Assembly (NCBI GenBank): GCA_028718265.1
Contig: JAQUMG010000113.1
Coordinates: 1 to 5,843 of the forward strand
Direction: 5' to 3'
DNA: 5,843 nt
Source of the DNA: Candidatus Omnitrophota bacterium
GTDB lineage: Bacteria; Omnitrophota; Koll11; JAHIPI01
The notes beneath the pieces are model-generated. The model was not told the origin of the DNA. It did not search any database and saw only the letters and a program-made list of their open reading frames with translations. The translations under genes were made by a program, and so were the position numbers. Within the stretch, counting starts at the first letter, position 1. Every line of letters starts with the position of its first letter. This document shows, piece after piece, positions 1 to 5,843 of the stretch.

Positions 1-177
1 ATAGTCACACCGGGAGTGAGGCCCTTGTGGAGCCAGAAAAATGACCAGGAAAGAGTCGCGACTCCGAAAGAAGCGGTTGAAAACGGTGCCGATTATCTGG
101 TCATAGGAAGGCCGATAACCGCGCAGGAAGATCCTAAGGCCGCGGCAGAGAAAATAATAAGCGAAATAAGTGAGTAA
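1..177 (+). CDS. pyrF: Orotidine 5'-phosphate decarboxylase, C-terminal part (5' end outside window)
   Basis: Only the last 58 residues are present, in frame 1 up to the TAA at 175-177. OMP decarboxylase carries out the last step of de novo UMP synthesis, OMP to UMP plus CO2, in the cytoplasm. The visible part holds the two phosphate-binding signatures of the family in the right order and spacing: VTPGVRP near the start and VIGRPIT about 33 residues later, with the DQ.R..TP..A segment between them. The C-terminal helix ([13 protein letters not shown]) is also typical. The catalytic Asp-Lys-Asp region lies upstream and is not seen. The gene is followed after 10 bases by pyrE, which supplies its substrate, so the two are almost certainly cotranscribed. 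The length of the missing 5' part is unknown. Confidence 0.95.
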   Translation: MVTPGVRPLWSQKNDQERVATPKEAVENGADYLVIGRPITAQEDPKAAAEKIISEISE

Positions 178-183
178 AGAGGA
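178..183 (+). promoter_or_regulatory. Ribosome binding site of pyrE
   Basis: AGAGGA lies in the pyrF-pyrE gap, with four bases between it and the ATG at 188. It favours that ATG over the in-frame GTG at 170, for which the site would lie downstream of the start. Confidence 0.6.
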
Positions 184-187
184 AAAG

Positions 188-757
188 ATGAAAAATACGG
201 AAGTAATGGAAATGTTTAAAAAAAGAGGCGCTTTCCTAAGCGGCCACTTCAGGCTTACAAGCGGCCTGCACAGCGGCCATTACCTTCAATGCGCGTTAGT
301 ACTTCAGCATCCTGAGGACGCTGAACGGCTCGGAAGGGCTATAGGAGAGAAGTTTAAAAAAGACGGCATTACCGTGGTGGCCGGTCCGGCGATAGGCGGC
401 ATAATAATAGCGCACGAAGTAGCCCGCTCGCTGGGCGTCCGGTGCATTTTCGGCGAACGCGAAGAAGGGAAGATGAAACTGCGCCGCGGATTCCGGATAA
501 ACCCGGGCGACAAGGTACTCGTGGTCGAAGATGTTATTACAACGGGCGGCTCAATAAAAGAAGTGATAAATATAGCAAAAGAAGCAGGGGGTAAAATAGC
601 CGGGACGGCTTCTATTGTCGACAGAAGCGGCGGAAAAACGGATTTCGGGGTCAAGTTCGAAACGCTTATGACTCTCAATATTGAGACGTTCGGAAAAGAA
701 GACTGCCCGCTTTGCAATGAGAATGTCCCCATCGCAAAACCCGGTTCAAGAATATAA
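188..757 (+). CDS. pyrE: Orotate phosphoribosyltransferase
   Basis: Transfers the phosphoribosyl group of PRPP to orotate, giving OMP, the substrate of the neighbouring PyrF, in the cytoplasm. From the ATG at 188 it is 189 residues, a normal length. Seen in the protein: an N-terminal substrate-binding stretch F.L.SG.HS.HYLQ (about residues 21-34), a GPAIGG loop, the catalytic-loop type segment GEREEGKMKLRRGF, and the 13-residue PRPP-binding motif VLVVEDVITTGGS at 110-122 with the acidic pair E114 D115. The C-terminal tail has CPLC (173-176) followed by PI.KPGSR, typical of the Thermus/archaeal-like PyrE branch rather than the E. coli type. A GTG at 170 in the same frame would add six residues and overlap pyrF by 8 bases. 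The ATG at 188 was preferred because of its Shine-Dalgarno site and because the family usually begins just before the AFL.GHF segment. Only 16 bases separate it from atpE. Confidence 0.95.
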   Translation: MKNTEVMEMFKKRGAFLSGHFRLTSGLHSGHYLQCALVLQHPEDAERLGRAIGEKFKKDGITVVAGPAIGGIIIAHEVARSLGVRCIFGEREEGKMKLRRGFRINPGDKVLVVEDVITTGGSIKEVINIAKEAGGKIAGTASIVDRSGGKTDFGVKFETLMTLNIETFGKEDCPLCNENVPIAKPGSRI

Positions 758-761
758 TTCT

Positions 762-766
762 GGGAG
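762..766 (+). promoter_or_regulatory. Ribosome binding site of atpE
   Basis: GGGAG with seven bases between it and the ATG at 774 fixes the start of the ATPase subunit E gene. The same frame is open back to an ATG at 681 inside pyrE, but that upstream stretch is not conserved subunit E sequence. Confidence 0.65.
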
Positions 767-773
767 ATTATCT

Positions 774-1385
774 ATGGCAGAAGAACTTAAGAATTTGATC
801 GAAAAGATACGCGAAGAAGGAATAAAGGCCGCTGACGAGAGAGCGCGCGCCATTGAAGACGAAGCCAGGAAGCGCGCGGAAGAGATCATAAACAAGGCGA
901 AGAAAGAATCGCAGAGTATAATCGCGAAATCCAAAGAAGACGCCGCTAAAGCCACGGCGGCCGGCAGAGCGCTGCTTGATCAGGCAGCGCGCGATTTTCT
1001 TATTTCTCTTCGAAAGGAGATAAATTCAACACTCGATAGAGTAATTCTTGCCGAGATACGCGGCGCTCTGAGCGGCCGGGAGATGGCCGATATCATTACC
1101 GCACTTATCAAAGAATGCGTAAAAGGCGGGGAAAACAGTACGATTATTACGCTTAGGAAGGAAGACGCCGAAAAGGTACAAGAAGCCCTTATGGGCGGCA
1201 TCAAAGAGGAAATCGTAAAAGGTATAATCATTCATCCGTCGGAAGATATAACGGGCGGGTTCACCATAGGTTTTGACGGCGGGAAATCGCATTATGATTT
1301 TACCGACAAAGCCCTTGCCGAGTATATTGGTTCGTACGTCTATCCAAAACTGGATACTCTGCTTAAGGGCGCGACAGGAAAATAA
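774..1385 (+). CDS. atpE: V-type ATP synthase subunit E (peripheral stalk)
   Basis: 203 residues from the ATG at 774, close to the usual length of the family. Subunit E forms the peripheral stalk (stator) that ties the A3B3 head to membrane subunit I. Residues 1 to about 75 form one long charged helix rich in Ala, Glu and Lys (for example ARAIEDEARKRAEEIINKAK), as expected for the stalk coiled coil. After about residue 85 comes the mixed alpha/beta head-binding domain, with the family signature GGFTIGF.GG...YDFTDKAL followed by a closing helix with YPKLDTLL. There is no signal peptide or membrane segment. It is the first ATPase gene of the cluster. Its usual helical partner, subunit G (also called H), is not encoded upstream, where pyrE lies instead. 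The symbol follows V-type naming; it is not the F-type c subunit also called atpE. Confidence 0.93.
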   Translation: MAEELKNLIEKIREEGIKAADERARAIEDEARKRAEEIINKAKKESQSIIAKSKEDAAKATAAGRALLDQAARDFLISLRKEINSTLDRVILAEIRGALSGREMADIITALIKECVKGGENSTIITLRKEDAEKVQEALMGGIKEEIVKGIIIHPSEDITGGFTIGFDGGKSHYDFTDKALAEYIGSYVYPKLDTLLKGATGK

Positions 1386-1396
1386 AGAGCGATAAA

Positions 1397-1921
1397 ATGG
1401 CGGCTTATTATATTTATCTGATATCAAGTCTGCCGATGCTTCAATTTGGCATGAAAATACCTTTTTCATATGAGAAGTTTCTTATGATGTGCAGGGATCT
1501 CATACCTGAACACGAAACGGCATTGCTTGAAGCGATTTACCGCGGGGACGAGCATGTATATGATGATTTATTTCCCGCGTTAAAGGAGTGGGGCAGATTT
1601 GATATGGCGTTAAGGAATGAGTTGGTCAAGATACGCGCAGCGCGTAAACATATCGATCCGGTTAAATATCTGCGGCTGGACGGACATGACGGACCGGCGA
1701 TAAGCCATATCGCACTGAATGCGCACAGGATCCCCTCGCTTACCGAGGCGGAAAAGATGCTGGATCAGGAAAGGTGGCATGCCCTGGATGAGATAACCGC
1801 GGCTCATTATTTTGATATAGATGTTTTAATCGCTTACGCATATAAACTTCTGATTCTGGAAAAATGGGAGAGGGTACGGAGTGCGGAGCGCGAGCGGATT
1901 CTTGAGGAGGCACTAAGCTGA
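1397..1921 (+). CDS. DUF2764 family protein of V-ATPase operon, possible subunit C equivalent
   Basis: 174 residues. The opening YYIYLISSLPML.FG...PFSYEKFL..C matches the start of DUF2764 proteins, a family of unknown function found between subunits E and A in the V-ATPase operons of Chlamydiae, spirochaetes and Bacteroidetes. It is mostly helical, rich in Glu, Arg and Leu, with no signal peptide, no nucleotide-binding motif and no convincing membrane segment. Two segments look like subunit C (AC39/d family): LRNELVKIRAARKH (near residues 72-85) resembles its RN.L.NL...LRAK element, and the C-terminal DIDVLIAYAYKLLILEKWERV resembles the closing V.L.LAYV...EWE helix. This is a by-eye comparison, and the protein is about half the length of a classical subunit C. 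The position fits: the archaeal order is E-C-F-A-B-D. It starts 11 bases after atpE behind a weak AGAG site and ends one base before atpA. Function is inferred, not shown. Confidence 0.85.
   Translation: MAAYYIYLISSLPMLQFGMKIPFSYEKFLMMCRDLIPEHETALLEAIYRGDEHVYDDLFPALKEWGRFDMALRNELVKIRAARKHIDPVKYLRLDGHDGPAISHIALNAHRIPSLTEAEKMLDQERWHALDEITAAHYFDIDVLIAYAYKLLILEKWERVRSAERERILEEALS
1904..1910 (+). promoter_or_regulatory. Ribosome binding site of atpA, long spacing
   Basis: GAGGAGG is the strongest Shine-Dalgarno-like match in the window. It lies inside the last codons of the DUF2764 gene, with 12 bases between it and the ATG at 1923, longer than the common 5-9. No closer in-frame start exists, and the protein begins exactly where subunit A proteins begin. 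Confidence 0.5.
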
Positions 1922-1922
1922 T

Positions 1923-3653
1923 ATGAAAAGAACGGGGCGTATAATAAAGATAAACGGTAATATGGTCGTGGTAGAAATAGACTCTTTTGTTATTCAGAAT
2001 GAAGTCGCGTATATTATTCACGGGAGCGAACGCCTCAAAGCCGAAGTCATTCGCGTAAGAGGAAAACGCGCCGAAACACAGGTTTACGAAAGCACGACGA
2101 GTCTCAGGATAGGCGAAGAAGTTGAATTTACAAATGAGCTTCTTTCGGTGGAGCTCGGCCCCGGCCTTTTGGGCCAGATCTTCGACGGCCTGCAAAACCC
2201 GCTCCCGGAGCTTGCTGCTAAGTACGGATTCTTTATAAAGCGGGGCGTCTATCTTGAAGCGCTGCCCGACGCCGCAAAGTGGGAATTTACTCCCGTTGCA
2301 AAAGAAAAAGACAAATTAAGGGCAGGCGACAAAATAGGATTTGTGCCTGAAAAGATATTCAAACATTATATAATGATTCCTTTCGGTTTTCAGGGTATTG
2401 CCGAAGTCATAAAAGTAGCCGGGAAGGGACAATATAACATGCGGGAGCCTATTGCCCAGGTCAGGGACAATACCGGAAAGATCCATGACATTTTTCTTGA
2501 ACAGACCTGGCCCGTGAAGATACCGATCCAGGCGTATACTGAGAAACTGAAACCCAAAACGCCTCTTGTCACAAAGATGCGGCTTATAGACTCGCTCTTT
2601 CCTGTCGCACGAGGCGGCACATACTGCATACCCGGCCCGTTCGGCGCCGGCAAGACAGTTTTGCAGCAATTGACAGGCCGGCACGCGGAGGCGGATATAG
2701 TCGTGATAGCGGCATGCGGTGAGCGGGCGGGCGAAGTCGTAGAAACTTTAAAGACTTTTCCGAAGCTTATTGACCCGAAAACCAACAAGCCTCTTATGGA
2801 CAGGACAATCATCATATGCAATACCAGTTCGATGCCTGTGGCTGCGAGAGAGTCAAGCGTGTACACGGCGGTTACTATCGCCGAATATTATAGACAAATG
2901 GGCCTGCATGTTCTCTTACTGGCGGATTCTACTTCGAGATGGGCTCAGGCGATGAGAGAGATGTCCGGCCGGCTTGAGGAGATACCGGGGGAAGAAGCCT
3001 TCCCGGCATATCTGGAATCGCGTATCGCCTCTTTTTATGAAAGGGCGGGAGAAGTAAGACTTCATGACGGGAGCGTAGGTTCAGTCACTATAGGCGGCAC
3101 AGTAAGCCCCGCGGGAGGAAATTTTGAGGAACCGGTCACACAGGCAACATTAAAGGTGGTCGGTGCTTTTCACGGCCTTTCCCGGGAACGTTCGGACGCG
3201 CGCAGATATCCGGCGATAGACCCTTTAATAAGCTGGTCCAAATACATAAGTTTTATAGAAGAAAAAGAGTCCCAAAAAGGTCATGAAGTACTCAAAAAAA
3301 GCCACGATGTCGCCCAGATGATGAAGGTCGTAGGAGAAGAGGGCACGAACTTAAAAGATTACATAGATTATCTTAAAGGCGAGTTCTTTGATTTTGTATA
3401 TTTACAGCAGAATGCCTTTGATCCCGTTGATGAGGCGACGACGGAAGAGAGGCAGAAATATATTTTTAGTTTCATAAACAGAAATATTCTTGAGGCCGAA
3501 TTCACTGCGGCGGACAAGGAGAAAGCGCTGCATTTTTTCCAGAAATTAAGACAGATGTTCCGCACGTGGAACTCTACTGCGTGGGAGAGCAACGAATTCA
3601 GGCATACGGAAGAAGAGATCCTATCTTTAATAGCAGGCGGGAAACATGCATAA
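1923..3653 (+). CDS. atpA: V-type ATP synthase subunit A (catalytic)
   Basis: 576 residues, full length for a subunit A without an intein. Three copies alternate with subunit B in the head and carry the catalytic ATP sites. Order of parts: N-terminal beta barrel (1 to about 70), the [16 protein letters not shown] turn (about 79-94), the A-specific 'bulge' insertion (about 110-190), the nucleotide-binding core, and the C-terminal helical domain. Walker A is GPFGAGKT at 238-245, with K244 and T245. The general-base glutamate is E267 in GERAGE, and the Walker B aspartate is D335 in [16 protein letters not shown]. All catalytic residues are intact, so the enzyme should be active. GERAGEVVE in place of the archaeal GERGNEMT places it in the chlamydial/spirochaetal/Bacteroidetes branch. 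The start is one base after the DUF2764 stop. The end overlaps atpB by 8 bases, which points to coupled translation of the two head subunits. Confidence 0.98.
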   Translation: MKRTGRIIKINGNMVVVEIDSFVIQNEVAYIIHGSERLKAEVIRVRGKRAETQVYESTTSLRIGEEVEFTNELLSVELGPGLLGQIFDGLQNPLPELAAKYGFFIKRGVYLEALPDAAKWEFTPVAKEKDKLRAGDKIGFVPEKIFKHYIMIPFGFQGIAEVIKVAGKGQYNMREPIAQVRDNTGKIHDIFLEQTWPVKIPIQAYTEKLKPKTPLVTKMRLIDSLFPVARGGTYCIPGPFGAGKTVLQQLTGRHAEADIVVIAACGERAGEVVETLKTFPKLIDPKTNKPLMDRTIIICNTSSMPVAARESSVYTAVTIAEYYRQMGLHVLLLADSTSRWAQAMREMSGRLEEIPGEEAFPAYLESRIASFYERAGEVRLHDGSVGSVTIGGTVSPAGGNFEEPVTQATLKVVGAFHGLSRERSDARRYPAIDPLISWSKYISFIEEKESQKGHEVLKKSHDVAQMMKVVGEEGTNLKDYIDYLKGEFFDFVYLQQNAFDPVDEATTEERQKYIFSFINRNILEAEFTAADKEKALHFFQKLRQMFRTWNSTAWESNEFRHTEEEILSLIAGGKHA

Positions 3654-4947
3654 GATATATACAGAAATCCTTCAGATCGCAGGTGATGTTATAATAGTTG
3701 AGGCGGAAAACATAGGGTATATGGATATAGCCGAAGTCACGACGCGTCGCGGCATATCTTTGGCGCAGGTTATACAACTTGACGGGAAAAGAGTATCTTT
3801 GCAGGTCTTCGCCGGAAGCAAGGGGATATCCACGGGTGACAAAGTCCGCTTTTTAGGATACCCGATGCGCGTATCAAGCGGGAAAGACCTGCTCGGCCGT
3901 ATATTTAACGGAAGCGGCAAGCCTATTGATAAAGGTCCCGCGCTTTCCGAAAATCTTATAGACATAGGCGGTCCGCCGGTTAATCCTTCCAAGAGGATAA
4001 TACCGAATAAGATGATTCGTACCGGTATTCCCATGATAGATGTATTCAATTCTCTCGTTGTCTCCCAGAAGCTGCCCATATTTTCCATAGCCGGCGAGCC
4101 ATATAACGAACTGCTCGCGCGAATCGCTATACAGGCGGAAGTCGATATAATAATCCTCGGAGGTACGGGGTTAAAGTATGACGATTATCTCTTCTTTAAG
4201 AATACCCTTGAGGAGCACGGCGCTCTTTCGCGCTCTATATTCTTTATACACACAGCCGCCGATCCTGTCGTAGAATGCCTTCTTGTCCCTGATATGAGCC
4301 TGGCAGTCGCGGAACATTTTGCCCTAGAGGGGAAACGCGTCCTCGCACTTCTTACCGATATGACTAACTTCGCCGACGCCCTTAAAGAGATATCCATAAC
4401 TATGGAACAAGTCCCCTCCAACCGCGGTTATCCGGGGGATTTGTACAGCCAGCTAGCAGCGCGTTATGAAAAGGCGGTCGATTTTGAAGGAGCGGGCTCC
4501 ATTACGATCCTGGTCGTTACAACGATGCCCGGGGACGATGTTACGCATCCGGTACCCGACAATACCGGCTATATTACCGAAGGGCAGTTTTATCTCAAAA
4601 ACGGCGTTATAGAACCGTTCGGTTCGCTGAGTCGTCTTAAACAGCAGGTAAACGGTAAAACACGCGACGATCACAGGACAATAATGGATACGATGATCCA
4701 GCTTTTCGCGAATTACCGCGAAACTCTGGAAAAAAGGGCGATGGGTTTTCAGATGAGCGCCTGGGACAAGAAGCTTTTACGTTACGGCGAATTATTTGAA
4801 AAAGAAATGATGTCGCTTAAGGTCGATATCCCGCTTGAGAAGGCTCTTGATGCAGGGTGGGCGATCATGGCGGAGTGTTTTAATCCCGAAGAAACAGGGA
4901 TAAAGAACGCACTTATAGAAAAATACTGGCCCAAACAAAATGGCTAA
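3646..4947 (+). CDS. atpB: V-type ATP synthase subunit B (non-catalytic)
   Basis: 433 residues. Alternates with subunit A in the A3B3 head and contributes to the nucleotide site without hydrolysing ATP itself. Visible parts: N-terminal beta barrel (1 to about 70), [17 protein letters not shown] (from about 78), the core domain, and a C-terminal helical bundle. The P-loop position is degenerate, AGEPYNELL at 149-157, with no GKT, as expected for B. R330 in SLSRL is the likely arginine finger reaching into the neighbouring catalytic site. Other family marks are [15 protein letters not shown] and [19 protein letters not shown]. The 8-base overlap with atpA (ATGCATAA) places its start inside the last codons of A. 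A modest GGCGGG lies just upstream. It overlaps atpD by another 8 bases. The chain is somewhat shorter than many archaeal B subunits but complete at both ends. Confidence 0.97.
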   Translation: MHKIYTEILQIAGDVIIVEAENIGYMDIAEVTTRRGISLAQVIQLDGKRVSLQVFAGSKGISTGDKVRFLGYPMRVSSGKDLLGRIFNGSGKPIDKGPALSENLIDIGGPPVNPSKRIIPNKMIRTGIPMIDVFNSLVVSQKLPIFSIAGEPYNELLARIAIQAEVDIIILGGTGLKYDDYLFFKNTLEEHGALSRSIFFIHTAADPVVECLLVPDMSLAVAEHFALEGKRVLALLTDMTNFADALKEISITMEQVPSNRGYPGDLYSQLAARYEKAVDFEGAGSITILVVTTMPGDDVTHPVPDNTGYITEGQFYLKNGVIEPFGSLSRLKQQVNGKTRDDHRTIMDTMIQLFANYRETLEKRAMGFQMSAWDKKLLRYGELFEKEMMSLKVDIPLEKALDAGWAIMAECFNPEETGIKNALIEKYWPKQNG

Positions 4948-5548
4948 AATCAAACTGACAAAAGGTGAATTAAAAAGGCAGAGAGATGCTCTAAAACAGT
5001 ATGAGAGATATCTGCCTACGCTTCAGCTTAAAAAGCAGCAGATACAATTTGAAATATTACGGCAGGCGGTTACTCTTGAGGAAAAAGAGCGCGCCGAAAT
5101 GACAAAAAGAGACGCCGCAAAAGTCTGGGCGGGGCTGCTTACCGATAAAAGTGTGGATGTAAAACCGATGATCGTACCCGCCGGAATAATTACCGACTCA
5201 CGAAATATAGCGGGCGTAGATATTCCCGTCTTTGTCAGCGCCGAATTCGAACCCGCAGAATATGATCTTTTTGTTGCTCCTTTATGGGTGGACAGTGCGG
5301 TTGAAGCGCTTAGAACAATAATTTCCGTGCGGGAAGAAATATCTGTCATAAGAAAAGGGCTCGCTATCCTGCGCCATGAACTGCGTATTACGACACAGCG
5401 CGTAAATCTTTTTGAAAAGGTAAAAATACCGGAGGCCAGCGAAGCTATAAGACTGATAAAGATATACATAGGCGACCAGATGGCAAATGCCGTCGGCCGC
5501 AGTAAGATGGCCAAACGTAAGATAGAAAGAAACGAAGTGACGGTATGA
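4940..5548 (+). CDS. atpD: V-type ATP synthase subunit D (central rotor shaft)
   Basis: 202 residues. Subunit D is the axle that turns inside the A3B3 head, equivalent in role to gamma of F-type enzymes. One copy is present per complex. The N-terminal helix begins [25 protein letters not shown] with KKQQIQ following, which is the family opening in its bacterial form. A central globular part (about 65-115, with [21 protein letters not shown]) separates it from the long C-terminal helix (about 118-195), rich in charged and aliphatic residues. The two helices pair as the antiparallel coiled-coil shaft. No Shine-Dalgarno site is visible before its ATG, which sits in an 8-base overlap with atpB (ATGGCTAA), so translation probably depends on ribosomes finishing B. 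Its stop overlaps the start of atpI by 4 bases (ATGA). Confidence 0.95.
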   Translation: MAKIKLTKGELKRQRDALKQYERYLPTLQLKKQQIQFEILRQAVTLEEKERAEMTKRDAAKVWAGLLTDKSVDVKPMIVPAGIITDSRNIAGVDIPVFVSAEFEPAEYDLFVAPLWVDSAVEALRTIISVREEISVIRKGLAILRHELRITTQRVNLFEKVKIPEASEAIRLIKIYIGDQMANAVGRSKMAKRKIERNEVTV

Positions 5549-5843
5549 TAGTCCCCATGAAGAAAAGCGCTGTTATAACGCAGTCAAAGGACGCTGCTTA
5601 TGCGGTAGAAAAACTGCGTTCCCTCGGTATTCTGCATGTAGAACATTGCAAGGCACCAAAAGGGACGGACATAGGACTTATCGAGGAAGATATAGCGCTT
5701 ATAAACAAGACTATCGATATATTGAATGAAGCCGCGCCGGAAAAAGACACAAAAAACGGAAAACCTAAAGAAATAAAAGACTGGAAAATAACCTCGCGGC
5801 ATATCGTTGATCTGTGGAGCAGGCTTGACCAGATAGGAGAATA
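5545..5843 (+). CDS. atpI: V-type ATP synthase subunit I, N-terminal part (3' end outside window)
   Basis: The first 99 residues plus two bases of the next codon are present, and the reading frame stays open to the right edge. Subunit I (the a-subunit of V-ATPases) has a cytoplasmic N-terminal domain that binds the peripheral stalks and a C-terminal membrane domain forming the ion half-channels against the K ring. The MIVPMKK start, the following beta-alpha unit and LRSLGILHVEH (about 24-34) match the family opening. The rest is a helical stretch expected to enter the collar-binding arm. The membrane domain lies beyond the window, so ion specificity cannot be judged. The start at 5545 overlaps the atpD stop by 4 bases (ATGA). 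An ATG at 5557 would also be in frame, but the family usually keeps the residues before MKK. Confidence 0.92.
   Translation, partial: MIVPMKKSAVITQSKDAAYAVEKLRSLGILHVEHCKAPKGTDIGLIEEDIALINKTIDILNEAAPEKDTKNGKPKEIKDWKITSRHIVDLWSRLDQIGE

Noticed and set aside
170..187. GTG start for pyrE overlapping pyrF by 8 bases
   Set aside because: The six added residues are not typical of the family, and AGAGGA sits correctly for the ATG at 188. It cannot be fully excluded.
304..732. Minus-strand open frame of 142 codons opposite pyrE
   Set aside because: Ser/Pro/Ile-rich translation with no recognisable family, lying wholly opposite a conserved gene.
681..773. Upstream extension of the subunit E frame to an ATG inside pyrE
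   Set aside because: It would add 31 residues overlapping conserved pyrE coding sequence. The ATG at 774 has its own Shine-Dalgarno site and starts at the family's usual first residue.
1397..1450. Hydrophobic start of the DUF2764 protein as a signal peptide or membrane anchor
   Set aside because: The stretch YYIYLISSLPML is short, lacks a basic N-terminus and a cleavage site, and is the conserved opening of the family.
2157..2175. Inverted repeat GGCCC...GGGCC with TTTT in the loop, resembling a terminator
   Set aside because: Only five paired bases, no T-run after the stem, and it lies inside well-conserved atpA coding sequence.
2390..2866. Minus-strand open frame of 158 codons opposite atpA
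   Set aside because: It covers the highly conserved Walker A region of subunit A on the other strand and has no family features of its own.
5023..5514. Minus-strand open frame of 163 codons opposite atpD
   Set aside because: Low-complexity Ser/Ile/Ala-rich product that mirrors the codon pattern of the subunit D gene.

Overview
The window carries one uninterrupted plus-strand gene string. It opens with the 3' end of pyrF (orotidine 5'-phosphate decarboxylase), followed by a complete pyrE (orotate phosphoribosyltransferase). It then runs into a bacterial V-type (V/A-type) ATPase operon in the order E, DUF2764 protein, A, B, D, I, with subunit I cut off by the right edge. All gaps are 16 bases or less, or the genes overlap. 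No gene-free stretch longer than 16 bases, no RNA gene, no mobile element and no CRISPR array was seen.

The organism is a bacterium whose rotary ATPase belongs to the V/A family rather than the F family. Gene order E-DUF2764-A-B-D-I, the motif GERAGE in subunit A, the degenerate AGEPYNELL loop in subunit B and the YLPTL..KK start of subunit D match the V-ATPase branch known from Chlamydiae, spirochaetes and Bacteroidetes, rather than the archaeal/Thermus layout. Frequent ATA, AGA and AGG codons at middling GC would fit an uncultured PVC-type lineage such as Omnitrophota. That placement is a guess from style, not a demonstrated assignment.

Layout: 1-177 end of pyrF; 188-757 pyrE; 774-1385 atpE (peripheral stalk); 1397-1921 DUF2764 protein, at the place where subunits C and F stand in the archaeal order; 1923-3653 atpA (catalytic); 3646-4947 atpB (non-catalytic); 4940-5548 atpD (central shaft); 5545-5843 start of atpI (membrane stator). 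A and B form the A3B3 nucleotide-binding head, D is the rotor axle inside it, E is part of the stator that holds the head, and I anchors the stator to the membrane ring. The ring subunit K is not in view, so the coupling ion (H+ or Na+) and the working direction (ATP synthesis or ion pumping) cannot be read from this window.

The system is of a known class. The points worth a second look are the uncharacterised DUF2764 protein as a possible stand-in for subunit C, the absence of F and G genes from the visible part of the operon, and the tight linkage of the last pyrimidine genes to the ATPase.
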